A stretch of 64,000 nucleotides of DNA. Source: Amoebophrya sp. A120. Lineage: Eukaryota > Sar > Dinophyceae > Syndiniales > Amoebophryaceae. The notes under the pieces are model-generated. The model made no database searches. It had not been told where the DNA came from and saw only the letters and a program-made list of their open reading frames with translations. The stretch is from assembly GCA_905178155.1 (NCBI GenBank), contig CAJINV010000004.1, positions 11,368,542-11,432,541 on the forward strand, written 5' to 3'. A program made the translations under genes and the position numbers. Every line of letters starts with the position of its first letter. Position 1 is the first letter of the stretch. This document shows, in pieces, positions 35,501 through 45,162 of the stretch.

Positions 35501-37645
35501 GCGCGGAGGGAGACTGCGCGGAAACGTATCTCAGTGTCGATGTCCACCCCAACGTCGTCCTGTTTGAAAGAACATCAGCTCGTCGTGGATCATGCGTGTA
35601 CAACTAGCTACCCAAACCAAGCGATTGAAAATTCGTAATAATAGGCAAAACACGCCAGAGCAAGGGCAAGCTGGAAGCAAATATGCAACGTAGTTGATTC
35701 GTCGGCATGACAAAAGATCCCCTTTTGCTGGTCCTTCTCTTTCCGCATTCAGCACATGACAGATCGCTAAAAAGTAGTTACTTTGACTTACCTTCTTCGG
35801 CGGCTCCGACGCTGCCTCGGCCGGGTCATCCTTCGCGACCAGAAATGAGTACAGAGGTGTGTCCCGGACAAGCGGGCTGTCGGGAATGCCGGCCTGTTGC
35901 TGAACCGCGTTTACGCAAGGGGCCCGCCTATGCATTGCAAAAGCAACGTAAAAACAGTTGTAGGAAATTAATAACCGATCCCAAATTTGGGCTCATTCAG
36001 GTCGTTGGGAAAGATATTTGTGATGCAGGACAACTGCAGTTCCAACGAGATTCCGCACTTTTGCAGAGCATATGGCCCCTGAAACACCAACTCGACCAGG
36101 ACATCGGACTTAGCCGTGCCTATGGATGCGTCAGATCGGAAAATTGCAAAATCGGATAGAAAAAATGGCGACGCATATGTAAATGCGAACCACTACAATG
36201 CTCCTGTGTATTTCTATTGATCTTATGCATGGCAAAAAATGAATTTCATTTTGAGAATTCTTTCCGATCTGCCACTTCCGTAGTGACTTGGAGAAACGTT
36301 TGCAGGACGTTGCTATCATCTGTAAAAATGTCTGGGTCTGGAAGGTTGAAACTTGTGATGCTAACTTTGGAAGCCTGGAAGCCTGAGGCGATGCTACTAA
36401 GGGAAAATGGAACAATCCTCAGTCCTTTGGACTCTAAAAAAATCTGTATTGCATGGCCAGCAATAGGAGCCCAGTTTGTGCTACGCGGGGAGGGCATTTG
36501 TCATGCGGGATAGGCATCAGGAAGGCCTCTCCGAATATGTGATGCCAGATCATGCATTACAGACATCCTGAGTCATGTAAAATATGCATGACAAACCTGG
36601 CAACCTTCCAGACCCAGACATTTTTGCATTTGATAGTTGGTTTCCAGCACTTTGATCTCCGCCGCCGGACACTTGAGTCCGCTGGTCATGGTCGCTTTGG
36701 CCACGGACTGCGCGAACAGGGCGTTGAAATCCGCGGGGAGGGGCCCGTTCACGTCCAGCTTCCCCGTCATCATCACACGATTTTGCACGTTGTGCGATGC
36801 TATGGATTGTAAAAATGTCTGGGTCTGGAAGGTTGGAACTTGTAATGCTAGCTTTCCATTGAATTGAATTGAAGTAGCATACCTAGAAAATCTGTACTGC
36901 ATAACCAACAAAAGTCGCAGCCTCTTTTGTCATGCAAAAACGCAGTTTCTCATGCGGATTGCCTATGAGAAAGCGTTTTGGGAAGTTGTCATGCCGGACT
37001 GCATTCGGAAGTGTTTTCATCATGCACATTTTAGCATCACAAGTTTCCAGACACAGACATTTTTACATTTGATAGATGCGGAGTGCTCCAACTTGTCCTC
37101 CAGCTGCTTCATTTTGCCCATGATCTGCTGCTCGGCGGACGGCACCTGCTCCGGCGCGGGCGCTTTGGGCGCGGGCGGTGGTGGACCCGCGGCGGCGGGC
37201 GGAGGCGGGGGCGCTTGCTTCGCACTACTTTTCCCTTCGATGGTGGACTTTGTGATGGCGTGCTGTGTTATGGTTTTCTTATTTTTTCAAGGCCGTGCAC
37301 AACAAGAACCTCTTACGTACGCGCAACAGGGTGGAGCATTGCTGACTAGTAGCGAAGTAGTTCGTCTTGTCCTCAAACACCTAGACGAGCTGCAGCTTTT
37401 TTAGTCTTAGTGATAATGTGCAACACGACTCAGCCATGAGAAAAACTCTAGATGAATTGCTATTGCATCTAGGTCGTCCCCTTCGGAGATAGTGATCACG
37501 AGTTGCCATACTTTAGTACCAGCGCCACCGCCTGTGCCTTCTTGTGGTGCTTTTTGTGGTGGTGGTGCTTCTTGTGGTGCTTCTTGGCGATCTCCACCCC
37601 CGATGCGGCCACGGCGAGGAGCACCAGACCGACGCTACGCCGCAT
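32599..37645 (-). CDS. Gene 3: secreted protein with His/Lys-rich and Pro-rich N-terminus
   Basis: Exons: 37520-37645, 37075-37262, 36636-36800, 36283-36313, 36073-36120, 35792-35928, 34519-34572, 34069-34221, 33649-33679, 33225-33281, 32874-32945, 32599-32607; about 341 residues, total divisible by three after dropping nine duplication copies. N-terminal MRRSVGLVLLAVAASG is a signal peptide, then a KKHHKKHHHH stretch, a proline/alanine segment, and a conserved-looking region (MTGKLDVNGPLPADFNALFA, VLQTFLQVTAKSDVLVELVF) resembling small adhesive repeats of alveolate surface proteins. The C-terminal HKWRRTHPLHHLAAEESDV is distinctive but unassigned. Uses both GT-AG introns (37263-37519; 34573-35791) and nine introners. 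Confidence 0.82.
32608..32873 (-). mobile_element. Introner, family A
   Basis: Exact duplication TCCGA (32603-32607, 32874-32878). The stop codon follows two bases after the duplication. Confidence 0.92.
32946..33224 (-). mobile_element. Introner, family A
   Basis: Exact duplication GGGTC (32941-32945, 33225-33229). Removal gives HKWRRTHPLHHLAAEE. Confidence 0.9.
33282..33648 (-). mobile_element. Introner, family C
   Basis: Exact duplication CGACC (33277-33281, 33649-33653). Starts TATCCGCAGAAAAAACGTCC. Confidence 0.92.
33680..34068 (-). mobile_element. Introner, family D
   Basis: Exact duplication TGATG (33675-33679, 34069-34073). Starts TATCCTGCAGAAAATGAAAA and ends CTTTTCTGTAGGATA. Confidence 0.92.
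34222..34518 (-). mobile_element. Introner, family A, diverged
   Basis: Starts CATGCATTGCAAATATGTC. Flanks CCGCT and GGGCT match at three of five. Removal gives YGELEPFGREDTAQEL. Confidence 0.78.
34541..35565 (-). mobile_element. 949-bp insertion flanked by a 38-bp direct repeat
   Basis: 34541-34578 and 35528-35565 are identical 38-mers covering a CAG splice acceptor and the start of a gene 3 exon. The insert (34579-35527) begins TATGATTGG, is GC-rich on the right side and encodes nothing I recognise. Using the left (3'-most) acceptor removes it with the GT-AG intron. Confidence 0.85.
35929..36072 (-). mobile_element. Short introner, TGCAAAAG family
   Basis: TATGCATTGCAAAAGCAACG against TATGCTCTGCAAAAGTGCGG. 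Flanks CCGCC and TGGCC. Removal gives VFQGPAPCVNAVQQQ. Confidence 0.78.
36121..36282 (-). mobile_element. Short introner, CAGATCGGAAA ends
   Basis: TATGGATGCGTCAGATCGGA against TACGGAAGTGGCAGATCGGA. Flanks GTGCC and GTGAC. Removal gives FLQVTAKSDVLVEL. Confidence 0.83.
36314..36635 (-). mobile_element. Introner, family A
   Basis: Flanks GTTGC and GTTGG. Removal gives KVLETNVLQTFLQ. Confidence 0.88.
36801..37074 (-). mobile_element. Introner, family A
   Basis: Exact duplication GATGC (36796-36800, 37075-37079). Removal gives KLEHSASHNVQNR. Confidence 0.92.
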
Positions 37646-38625
37646 CGTGTTTGTGCACGTTGTGCGATGCTGGTCAATCGAAAAAAAGCAGAAGTGACAC
37701 GTTCAGAAAGACTATGACTGATTCTGATTCGGACTTTTTAGTCTCTTCTATCTGCTATTCCGAGAAGTAAAAACGAAGGCAACCACCACCAGCACCACTT
37801 CGCCGTCGAGCAGAGATCTTCACGCGCCAAGAACTAGAATGAAGTTTACAAGGCCGTTATGGAGGTGTTTTTTTAGTTCATCTGTCTCTAGTACGTACTT
37901 GCCTCTTTTGTCCTGAAATTTAATTTTCAGTCCAACGTGAAATGGCACTCTAAGTGGTACCACCAACCACGACTAGCATCGCAATCGCTTATGTCGTGGC
38001 ATTAATGATAAGTGGTACTTGTACTTCAGTTTACAAGTTCAAGTTCAAGTCACAGCAATGGTTGAATTTTCGTTGTTTTCTTTCCATCATCTTCACCAAT
38101 TGGAACCAACAGCAACACCATATGCATGTCCTCGTGAGGACTTTGCATTTTACGAAGCAGACGAAGAAGAAACCAACGGGATAGAACGTCGCAGCCACAA
38201 TCTGGCTTGAAACTTCATTTGAAACCGCCAAAACGTGGTTTTTGCAGCTACCACCTCGTCAGGGGCGTAACACGAACACAATTTCTTCAATGAGAGTGGA
38301 ATATCAATATTTTTTCTCGCCGCACAATACTTCTGTGAAGACGGAATTATAAATATGCTGAAATATAATGTCGCGTAGACGACTCGGCACAGCACGTACA
38401 CTGTTGGCACGTACTGTCGCTCGCCGAATCAAATGGCTATATATATAATCACTGAAGTACTCAAAAACGTCGCTTATTTTTCTCTTCGAACGCTGCCAGT
38501 GCCACACCTTCTGTGATATACAACACAACAGACCTATCACAACAAGGGCGCTTAGAACTACTTCTACTCACGACACTTTCCGCTACAACATCTGCACTTC
38601 CGCTCATGTCAGCACGCGACAATCC
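37646..38625. other. Intergenic region upstream of gene 3
   Basis: About 1 kb, AT-rich on the right half. No gene, introner or repeat seen. Confidence 0.5.
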
Positions 38626-40707
38626 TCATGCAGTGGACGTGACTGCAAGCTGGAGCGGCAACGTCGTCGCAGCGGGCTCTGCGTAAGAACTTCCCACAGT
38701 TTGTTCATCTTCAGCAGCTGTTCCGTTATTTTCCGCGGTTGTGCAGTGCTTTGAGCTATGGCCTTTCCTCCCGCACCGGAAACACGTTCCGGTAAACTTT
38801 TTGTTCAGTTGCTCCAGCGGGCGAGGCTGGAACATGTCGAACTTGGCGCCGTAGAAAGGAAGCGGGGCGGCGGATGGATGTTGAGAGTCCTGCGGGACGA
38901 TCTGTCTCGGTTTTCGGTCTGCTCCTTCTACTGAATCTGATGCGCTAGCGCTGGGACTTAATCCATTTGTTGCATTATTCTTACCGATAGAAAAAGCAAC
39001 TTCGTTCTCCCGATACAAATCGCTTTTTTGGACGTCGGCTTTCGAAATCGTGCTTGCGCCACTGCCTTGGTATTCATCGGCATCAGGTGCTATGCCTACT
39101 GTTTCACGTAGACGTAGGCCACCTGGAATTTCATATGTTGAAGCATCAATTTTTCTTGTTCGTGCAGCCCAGTACTGCACCGCACCGTCAGCGTCGCGTG
39201 CTTCTTTTTCCTGGTCTTCTTTGTGCTGCCCGACGCCATTCCCGTGAACGCCCTTGGCACGATCCGTGTTGCCGCCCGCCTGCCCTCGCCCGCCTTCTGC
39301 CTCCGCCAATTTGCGGCCGCTGAGGTGGTACACCACGGGGCCCATATTCTGCCGCAGCACGTGGCAGGGCAGTCCGAGTTCGTAGCTCGACAGTCTTTCG
39401 TTGAAAAATACGTCCTCGATAAAGCTCGGCGGGGGGAATTTGACCTTCGCGAACAGCTGCCGGTACGTGGCAACGCGGCAAAGGTGCGTCTTGTCATACC
39501 AAATCGGCATCTTCTGGAACTCCAGGCCGTGAATCCTTTCGACCAGCAGCTCGTCCTTCTTGACAAGTTTAGTACTCACTGATGTAGTTTTGGCGGTGCT
39601 TTTCGCACAGTGCGGGCGGCCCGGGGGGAGGTTCTTGTCTCTGTCATGAGCCTCAACTACATCTGCCAGGCAAGAATTTATTTTAGCATTTTCCGCCGCA
39701 TTTGGATTTTCATCTGCAAACAACCCTGCGCACGACGAGGGCCCAGCAGCGTAATTATATTTCTGATCCCTCTCTTCACCCAAAGCTGTAGTTGCTGCTG
39801 CTGAAAATGATGTCGCTGCGCCTACTAGCTTCTGTTGCCTCTCGACCTTGTAGGACCATTCTGTCGTTGTTAAGGAGTCGAACCCAACGTAGCCGAGCCG
39901 GTCGGGGTGGTCTTCCATCGCTTGAAGCACCTCGCTTAACGGAAACGCCTGGATCAGCATGTAGTCATGCTGGGCGACCAGGACGTATTTCGTCCGCACG
40001 ACTTGCTCCACGGCAAACTGCATAACTTTCGCAAAGCCCCAGTTCCCCGCGCTGCCAATTCGGTGGACGCGTATTTCTGGGTGAAACAGTTTCTTCATAG
40101 CTGTTGTGTTTGTGCCGGCGGAAAACACCCTCTCATAAAGCCCCGGATCGCACAGATTTTCCACGAATTGCTCGTAATTTGCCGCTTGCTCTTCCGTTAT
40201 CCTGCATTTTTTCCAACTGGGCTTTTTTGGCTGCCGCCCCTTGCTATCCAGCACGTCCGCCCGGGTGTAGCCGTCACAAAAAATGTGCACAGGAATCGGT
40301 TTCCATTTGCCGCGCCTTCGTACAACTTCTTGTTCTTCTGCCGGTCCTGTACTAGTGCTCCTACTTCCATAATTGTTCGAAGATCGGCCTGCTTCTGCAC
40401 CTCGACCTTCGTCCACTTTCAGGTTTTGCGCGAAACTCTGCAGCAGCACCTCGATCAGCTTGGTGCTGGGATTCAGTGGAATGGCCGAGGTGGTAATCAC
40501 GAGAGTGACGTCCTGTTCTGAACAAAGAGATTCCTCCTCCTGTGGTCTTGCGGGGCCTCCCGTGAGAAAATCCTCGGAGATGTCGTCATCTTGACTCGAT
40601 GTCTCAACCTCGGTGACATTGCATCCCCTAAACGGGGGAAAGAACTCCACCGTCGTCGTGAATACACGCGGCCCGGCGTCTGTTTCCTCGTTTTGTGCAG
40701 CTGCCAT
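38626..40707 (-). CDS. Glycosyltransferase-like protein with C-terminal CCHC zinc knuckle
   Basis: Uninterrupted 693-codon frame, the longest introner-free gene here. The first part looks like a nucleotide-sugar transferase fold: DVTLVITTSAIPLNP (first strand), PVHIFCDGYTR, NWGFAKVMQFAVEQVV, then YVLVAQHDYMLI in the place of the DxD strand, and LGYVGFDS. A central low-complexity insert interrupts it, followed by QKMPIWYDKTHLC and a segment with FIEDVFFNERL. The last 70 residues carry CFRCGRKGHSSKHC, a CX2CX4HX4C knuckle. No signal peptide or membrane helix, so probably cytosolic or nuclear. Family assignment is by motif reading only. Confidence 0.75.
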   Translation of the reverse strand: MAAAQNEETDAGPRVFTTTVEFFPPFRGCNVTEVETSSQDDDISEDFLTGGPARPQEEESLCSEQDVTLVITTSAIPLNPSTKLIEVLLQSFAQNLKVDEGRGAEAGRSSNNYGSRSTSTGPAEEQEVVRRRGKWKPIPVHIFCDGYTRADVLDSKGRQPKKPSWKKCRITEEQAANYEQFVENLCDPGLYERVFSAGTNTTAMKKLFHPEIRVHRIGSAGNWGFAKVMQFAVEQVVRTKYVLVAQHDYMLIQAFPLSEVLQAMEDHPDRLGYVGFDSLTTTEWSYKVERQQKLVGAATSFSAAATTALGEERDQKYNYAAGPSSCAGLFADENPNAAENAKINSCLADVVEAHDRDKNLPPGRPHCAKSTAKTTSVSTKLVKKDELLVERIHGLEFQKMPIWYDKTHLCRVATYRQLFAKVKFPPPSFIEDVFFNERLSSYELGLPCHVLRQNMGPVVYHLSGRKLAEAEGGRGQAGGNTDRAKGVHGNGVGQHKEDQEKEARDADGAVQYWAARTRKIDASTYEIPGGLRLRETVGIAPDADEYQGSGASTISKADVQKSDLYRENEVAFSIGKNNATNGLSPSASASDSVEGADRKPRQIVPQDSQHPSAAPLPFYGAKFDMFQPRPLEQLNKKFTGTCFRCGRKGHSSKHCTTAENNGTAAEDEQTVGSSYAEPAATTLPLQLAVTSTA

Positions 40708-41431
40708 GATTAGCTACTTCATCATCATTCGAAGAGATTCTTTATCATGGGAAGCAACTACGAAGTGGAACAGAGCCCACTCTACTGCAGACAGATGGTG
40801 TAGATATTGTCAAGTTAACGATAGCAGAGCGCCATATGTACGACATCATTACGATATATTTTTACTCGGACGCGGTTTTTGTCTAACAAGAATCTGGGTC
40901 TGGCTCGGCTTACGGGTATCGGAAAACAAAAAGCTATTGAGCTTTACTACTTCTTCTACACACGGCAGTTTGCTTCAACTCTTCCACCTGCTGATGAATG
41001 TAAAGGAACGAATAGATATGGTAAAGACATGCCAACGAATGGAGTTAGATAGAACCACTTTGTCAAGATAGAACAAGCACGACAGGATGGAATAATGGCG
41101 GGAGCATCATTTGTGTAATTTCCTGAGATCTTTAGATCGTCACTTCTTTACTCAGGATTCTCAACGAGCCTCCGACAAGACCGTGCAATGCACGCCGACG
41201 TAGCTACACTCTCCACCATTCTGCGACCTCTCCTACCAACAGCCTGAAATTCTTTAGAGAGAAAATAAAAGATCTAGTTTTACATGATGATCCGTCTGTC
41301 TCTGTTCCCACCGATTTCAATACTTTTATACATTTGTGATAGTGCAGCTTCATGCCAAGAGCGACGACTTCTTCGTACATCCGGATGTAGAGCTTGACGG
41401 TGCTACTGAAAGAAAATGAAATGAATCAACA
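40708..41431. other. Intergenic region
   Basis: About 700 bp upstream of the glycosyltransferase-like gene. It may include the last exon of the CHORD gene (an open stretch at about 41335-41410 reads STVKLYIRMYEEVVALG after a CAG acceptor). Confidence 0.45.
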
Positions 41432-43307
41432 TCATTGACATAAATCTGCGGGGCAGTGCAATCTTTTCTGCAGAAGTGCGTCTTTTTTTGTCGATCGTTT
41501 TTGTCGCGGAAGTTGTTGTACAAAAGATATCATAGGTCGCGCGAGGTCCTCCTGGGGAAGTAGAGGTTTTTTTAACACTTTCATCACAAGAAAGACGACG
41601 AGCTCGTCGGGGGGCGCCGCACATAGAAGATATAATTGCACACAAACAAAAAGATCTTCGCGAACCTCCCGGATGTTGACGTGGTCGGACTTCGACGGAT
41701 CCTGCAAGACAAAAGTGAATCGGGTCGTCAGTGTCAATCGGTCATCATTTCATTTCCTGTCGCTGCTACTAGTGGAGACGGGGACGTCGAGGAGCCAGCA
41801 CCTCCCCCGGCGCTGATGTAATTGTTTTCATCTTCGTGCTATCAGGTGTAAAAATGTCTGGGTCTGGAAGAATGCATGTTTGTTATGCTTGTCTGGCATG
41901 ACTCTTGAATCTGTCATGCACGTTACCCAAGAGCTCCACGTTTCTGTCATGCAGAAACGCATTCTGTCATGCAGAATAGGCAACACCTAGAAGCTCAGAA
42001 ACTTGTCATGCTGAGCCAGCACTTGTGGCCTCATCATGATACGCCACCCAGCATCACAAGTTTCCAGACCCAGACATATTTGCAACGCATAAGTGCTTGC
42101 CTTCGGTGACCTCCACCAGCGCCCGCTCGCAGGCCGCGCCAATCTTGTCCACCACCGTTTCCTATCAAATGCAAAGATGTCTGGGTATGGAAGGTTGGAA
42201 CTTGTGATGCTAACTTTGGATTCTAAAAAAAATTGTATTGCATGACCAGCAAGAGGAGTCTAGTTTGTGCTACGCGGGAAGGGCATTTCTCATGCGGTGG
42301 AGGCATCAGGAAGACCTCTAAAAATCTGTGATGCTAGATCGTGCACTACAGACATCCTGGGTCATGCAACGCATGCATGACAAGTCTCAGAATCTTCCAG
42401 ACCCAGACATTTTTGCATTTGATATTTCCAGCTTGCCGCCGTGTCGTACCATCAGCTGGCCCCACGCCTTGTCGAACTTTGCCTCGTCGACACCGCAGGT
42501 GGCCATGGCCTTGCGCAACAGGTCGAGCTTTTTCCGCGGTTCCAGCGTCGCGTTGCCGTCCTGGTCGATGCGCTGCGGCGCGTTGGCCTCGCGGAGGTCC
42601 GTGCCGCCCAGCACCTGCTTCTTGGCGGCCACGGTGCTGTGCGGCCCCCACTGGCAGCCGGGAATCTTCTGAAATTCGTCCCAGTCGTAGGCCTTCTTGT
42701 CGGGGCAGCAGCTCCACCACTTCGCCGTCTCGTGGAAGATGGGCGGGCTCTTGTGGTGGCGGCACTCCTGCGGGCCGCCCTCCGTTACCGGGTCGAAGAA
42801 CTTGCTGCACCCGAAATTCTTGCACCGCACCTTGCCGGCCGCCTCGGCCGCCTTGCGGGCCTGCTTGGCAGCGCCCTCCGGATCGGCAGAGGTACAAGTC
42901 GTAGTACCATTTGCAGCGTCGCCAGCAGTAGAGGTGGTCATATTATTCTTCGAAGCGACAACCGGCGAAGCTGATGCCGATGCTCTCGTCGAAGGTGTGG
43001 AAGCAGATGCAGCCGCACTCGCTTCCGCCGGCCCGTCCTTGTGGACGACGAGCACCTCCGCCCCGTCGGTCACATAGTCCGCAACCAGGTCGGTGGACGC
43101 TAGGCGGTTGCCGCCGATGATTTTCAAAAAGTGGTCCGCGCAACAAAAGGGCGTGGAGTCCGGCTGCTCCGCGGCAAATTTTCGGTCGTGTTGCTTCGCG
43201 AACAAAGCGAGCAACTTGTCGCCCGTCATATCGTGTAACTGCTTCTGCGGCAGCGTGACCCGAATGGCCAGCGGGCTCAAGCCTTCACACTTCAAAGTCA
43301 CCTTCAT
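41432..43307 (-). CDS. CHORD-domain protein
   Basis: Exons 42425-43307, 42092-42162, 41770-41839 and at least part of 41432-41701. The first 85 residues (MKVTLKCEGLSPLAIRVTLP) may be a ubiquitin-like or binding region. After a Ser/Ala linker comes one zinc-binding CHORD domain: CKNFGCSKFFDP, ECRHHKSPPIFHETAKWWSCC, FQKIPGCQWGPHS, with the Cys/His order of RAR1 and CHORDC1 proteins, Hsp90 co-chaperones. I see no second CHORD and no clear CS domain. Two introners and a 68-bp GT-AG intron (41702-41769) interrupt it; the exons before the GT site sum to exactly 338 codons. The 3' end is uncertain: the last frame could stop at 41432 or splice on. Confidence 0.82.
41840..42091 (-). mobile_element. 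Introner, family A
   Basis: Flanks CGTGC (41835-41839) and AGTGC (42092-42096). Keeping the copy nearest the 3' end gives EGKHEDENNYISAG; keeping the other gives a stop at once. Confidence 0.88.
42163..42424 (-). mobile_element. Introner, family A
   Basis: Exact duplication TTTCC (42158-42162, 42425-42429). Removal gives HGGKLETVVDKIGAAC. Confidence 0.93.
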
Positions 43308-44024
43308 TTTCTGTGCTTCGTTTCTCCGATAATGTGGAGTTTTCTCAGTGACACAAATTGAAATAAGAAATTTTATTCTCCTTTGGGTACGACTCGTCGT
43401 GTGCAAAAAATACTTTAAAGCCGGTGGTCGGATAATTCTTGCGCTATTTCATCTCCTTCGGTCACATAGTTTTGCTCGCTGCTCAAGCAGTTGTGTTGGC
43501 GCTAACCAGTGATGATTTGTAATTATTCACTGCGTGCATCTGCAACCTTTCGTACGAAAACTCTTGAAACTGGCTATGAGAAGTGCGAAAAAAGGCTACG
43601 TGGTACTTTTGCGCTTCTAGTGCATTGTACATTTATGAAACAACTCGTGACTAAGACTCCCTAATAATTTCATTGATTGCACACGACCGCGACTCTCGAG
43701 CCTGTCGTAGGATGGAAAAAACACAATGCCATGAAAGGGATGAAGATGAACATCAAATGACTACAAAACGATGGCAAAACAGATTGACTGCGTTTCAAGT
43801 GCAGACATTCTCATCTCTACCTGTTATTTCGGAACTGCTTTGTTTCCTCGATTTTCATTCTTCATTTTCCAATATCATTGTGTTCCTTTCGAAACTACGA
43901 CCTAGATGATCATACAGTCTGCTTTTTGCGAGTAAGTGTTGCAAATTTGAAAAAAAATCTCGGATCGCGACGTGCAGGGAGAAGCAGATGATCGAATTTC
44001 TGTTGTAGTACTTATATGTACGAG
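43308..44024. other. Intergenic region upstream of the CHORD gene
   Basis: About 700 bp; no gene, introner or repeat identified. Confidence 0.5.
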
Positions 44025-45162
44025 CAAGATCTACTTAATCGTGGAAGCACCAGGAGGGCCGAACTTGCGGTACACGACGCCGGTCCACGCAGGAGCTTCC
44101 ACTTCCTCATGGCGGATTCCACTCTATGGCAACGGCAAAGACTTTTTGAAAAAAACTTTTTTTTTTTGCTACATATGATTTCACGGCACTTTATAGGCAT
44201 GCCAGCGGGTATGCGCAGAGTAGAATAGCAGAATAGCTTCGGCGCGGCTTAGGTGATAGCTTGCTGGCCCGAAGGCAGAAGGAAGGCCGCCCCGGCTGCA
44301 GACGCTACCATGGGTTCGGTCTTTAACGCTTTAGCCTCAAGGTAAGTAGCACGCCAGCCCCCCGCCGCGGCTCTGGGGTATCGAAAGGGGACTCAAGATA
44401 AGTCACCGCAGCCCTGGCTGGTTCGCTCGGGAGCGGCAGTCTCAAACGAGCACGGCTACGAGACGTGGCCCGCCCTAGCTTTCGCAATGCCCTACGAACG
44501 AAAAACAGAGTAGGCTCACGCCTTTGTCGTCTTTGATTCTATTCCCGGCCGCATTGTGCTACCTTCCTTCGGGGCCGCATCCGGGTTATCATTTTCAAGG
44601 ACGCAGCTCGCCAAAAGCAGCAAACTTGCGGAAACGAAAAGGGGGGCCGGGCCCCCCCTCGAGGGGGGGGGTTTGGGGGACCCCCCTTCGTGGAGATACC
44701 AAGGGGGACTAGCTGTCTGCGAAGGCCCAAAAAGAGGGGGGGTTTGGGGGACCCCTCGGGGGGCCCCAAAAGGGATTTCGGATTGCGGATTCACGAGGAG
44801 TTCTATCATTTTCAAGGAAAAACCGCCGAAGGCGAAGAACCGCCTCCCGCGACCCAGCTCCCCAGGAGATTTGCGGCCGCGGCATCAATGTCGCCGGCAG
44901 TGCCGCGCACGGCTTGGAATTTTTCGAAAGCCGTGCGCGCCGTCTGTTTCGCCTGTTAAGGCGTGGGCCCTCCACTGGCTTCAACGCGCAGCACACCCGG
45001 CCTCGGGCTGGCTGCGCTTTTCTTTCATTCAAGCAGCAGCAGTGCAGGGGTTGGCTGTCCAACATGTACAAGATCTACTTAATCGTGGAAGCACCAGGAG
45101 GGCCGAACTTGCGGTACACGACGCCGGTCCACGCAGGAGCTCCCTCATGGCGGATTCCACTC
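44025..45162 (-). mobile_element. 944-bp insertion flanked by a long direct repeat
   Basis: 44025-44124 and 45069-45162 are near-identical (one 6-bp length difference). The insert begins TATGGCAACGGCAAAGACTT and shares long stretches with the nested element at 52262-53422, including a G-run hairpin region (44640-44770), but lacks the matching right terminus. The repeat spans the end of the WG-rich gene. Confidence 0.8.

Noticed and set aside
44524-45071. Proline- and glycine-rich frames on both strands
   Set aside because: Caused by G-runs and C-runs of the inserted element.
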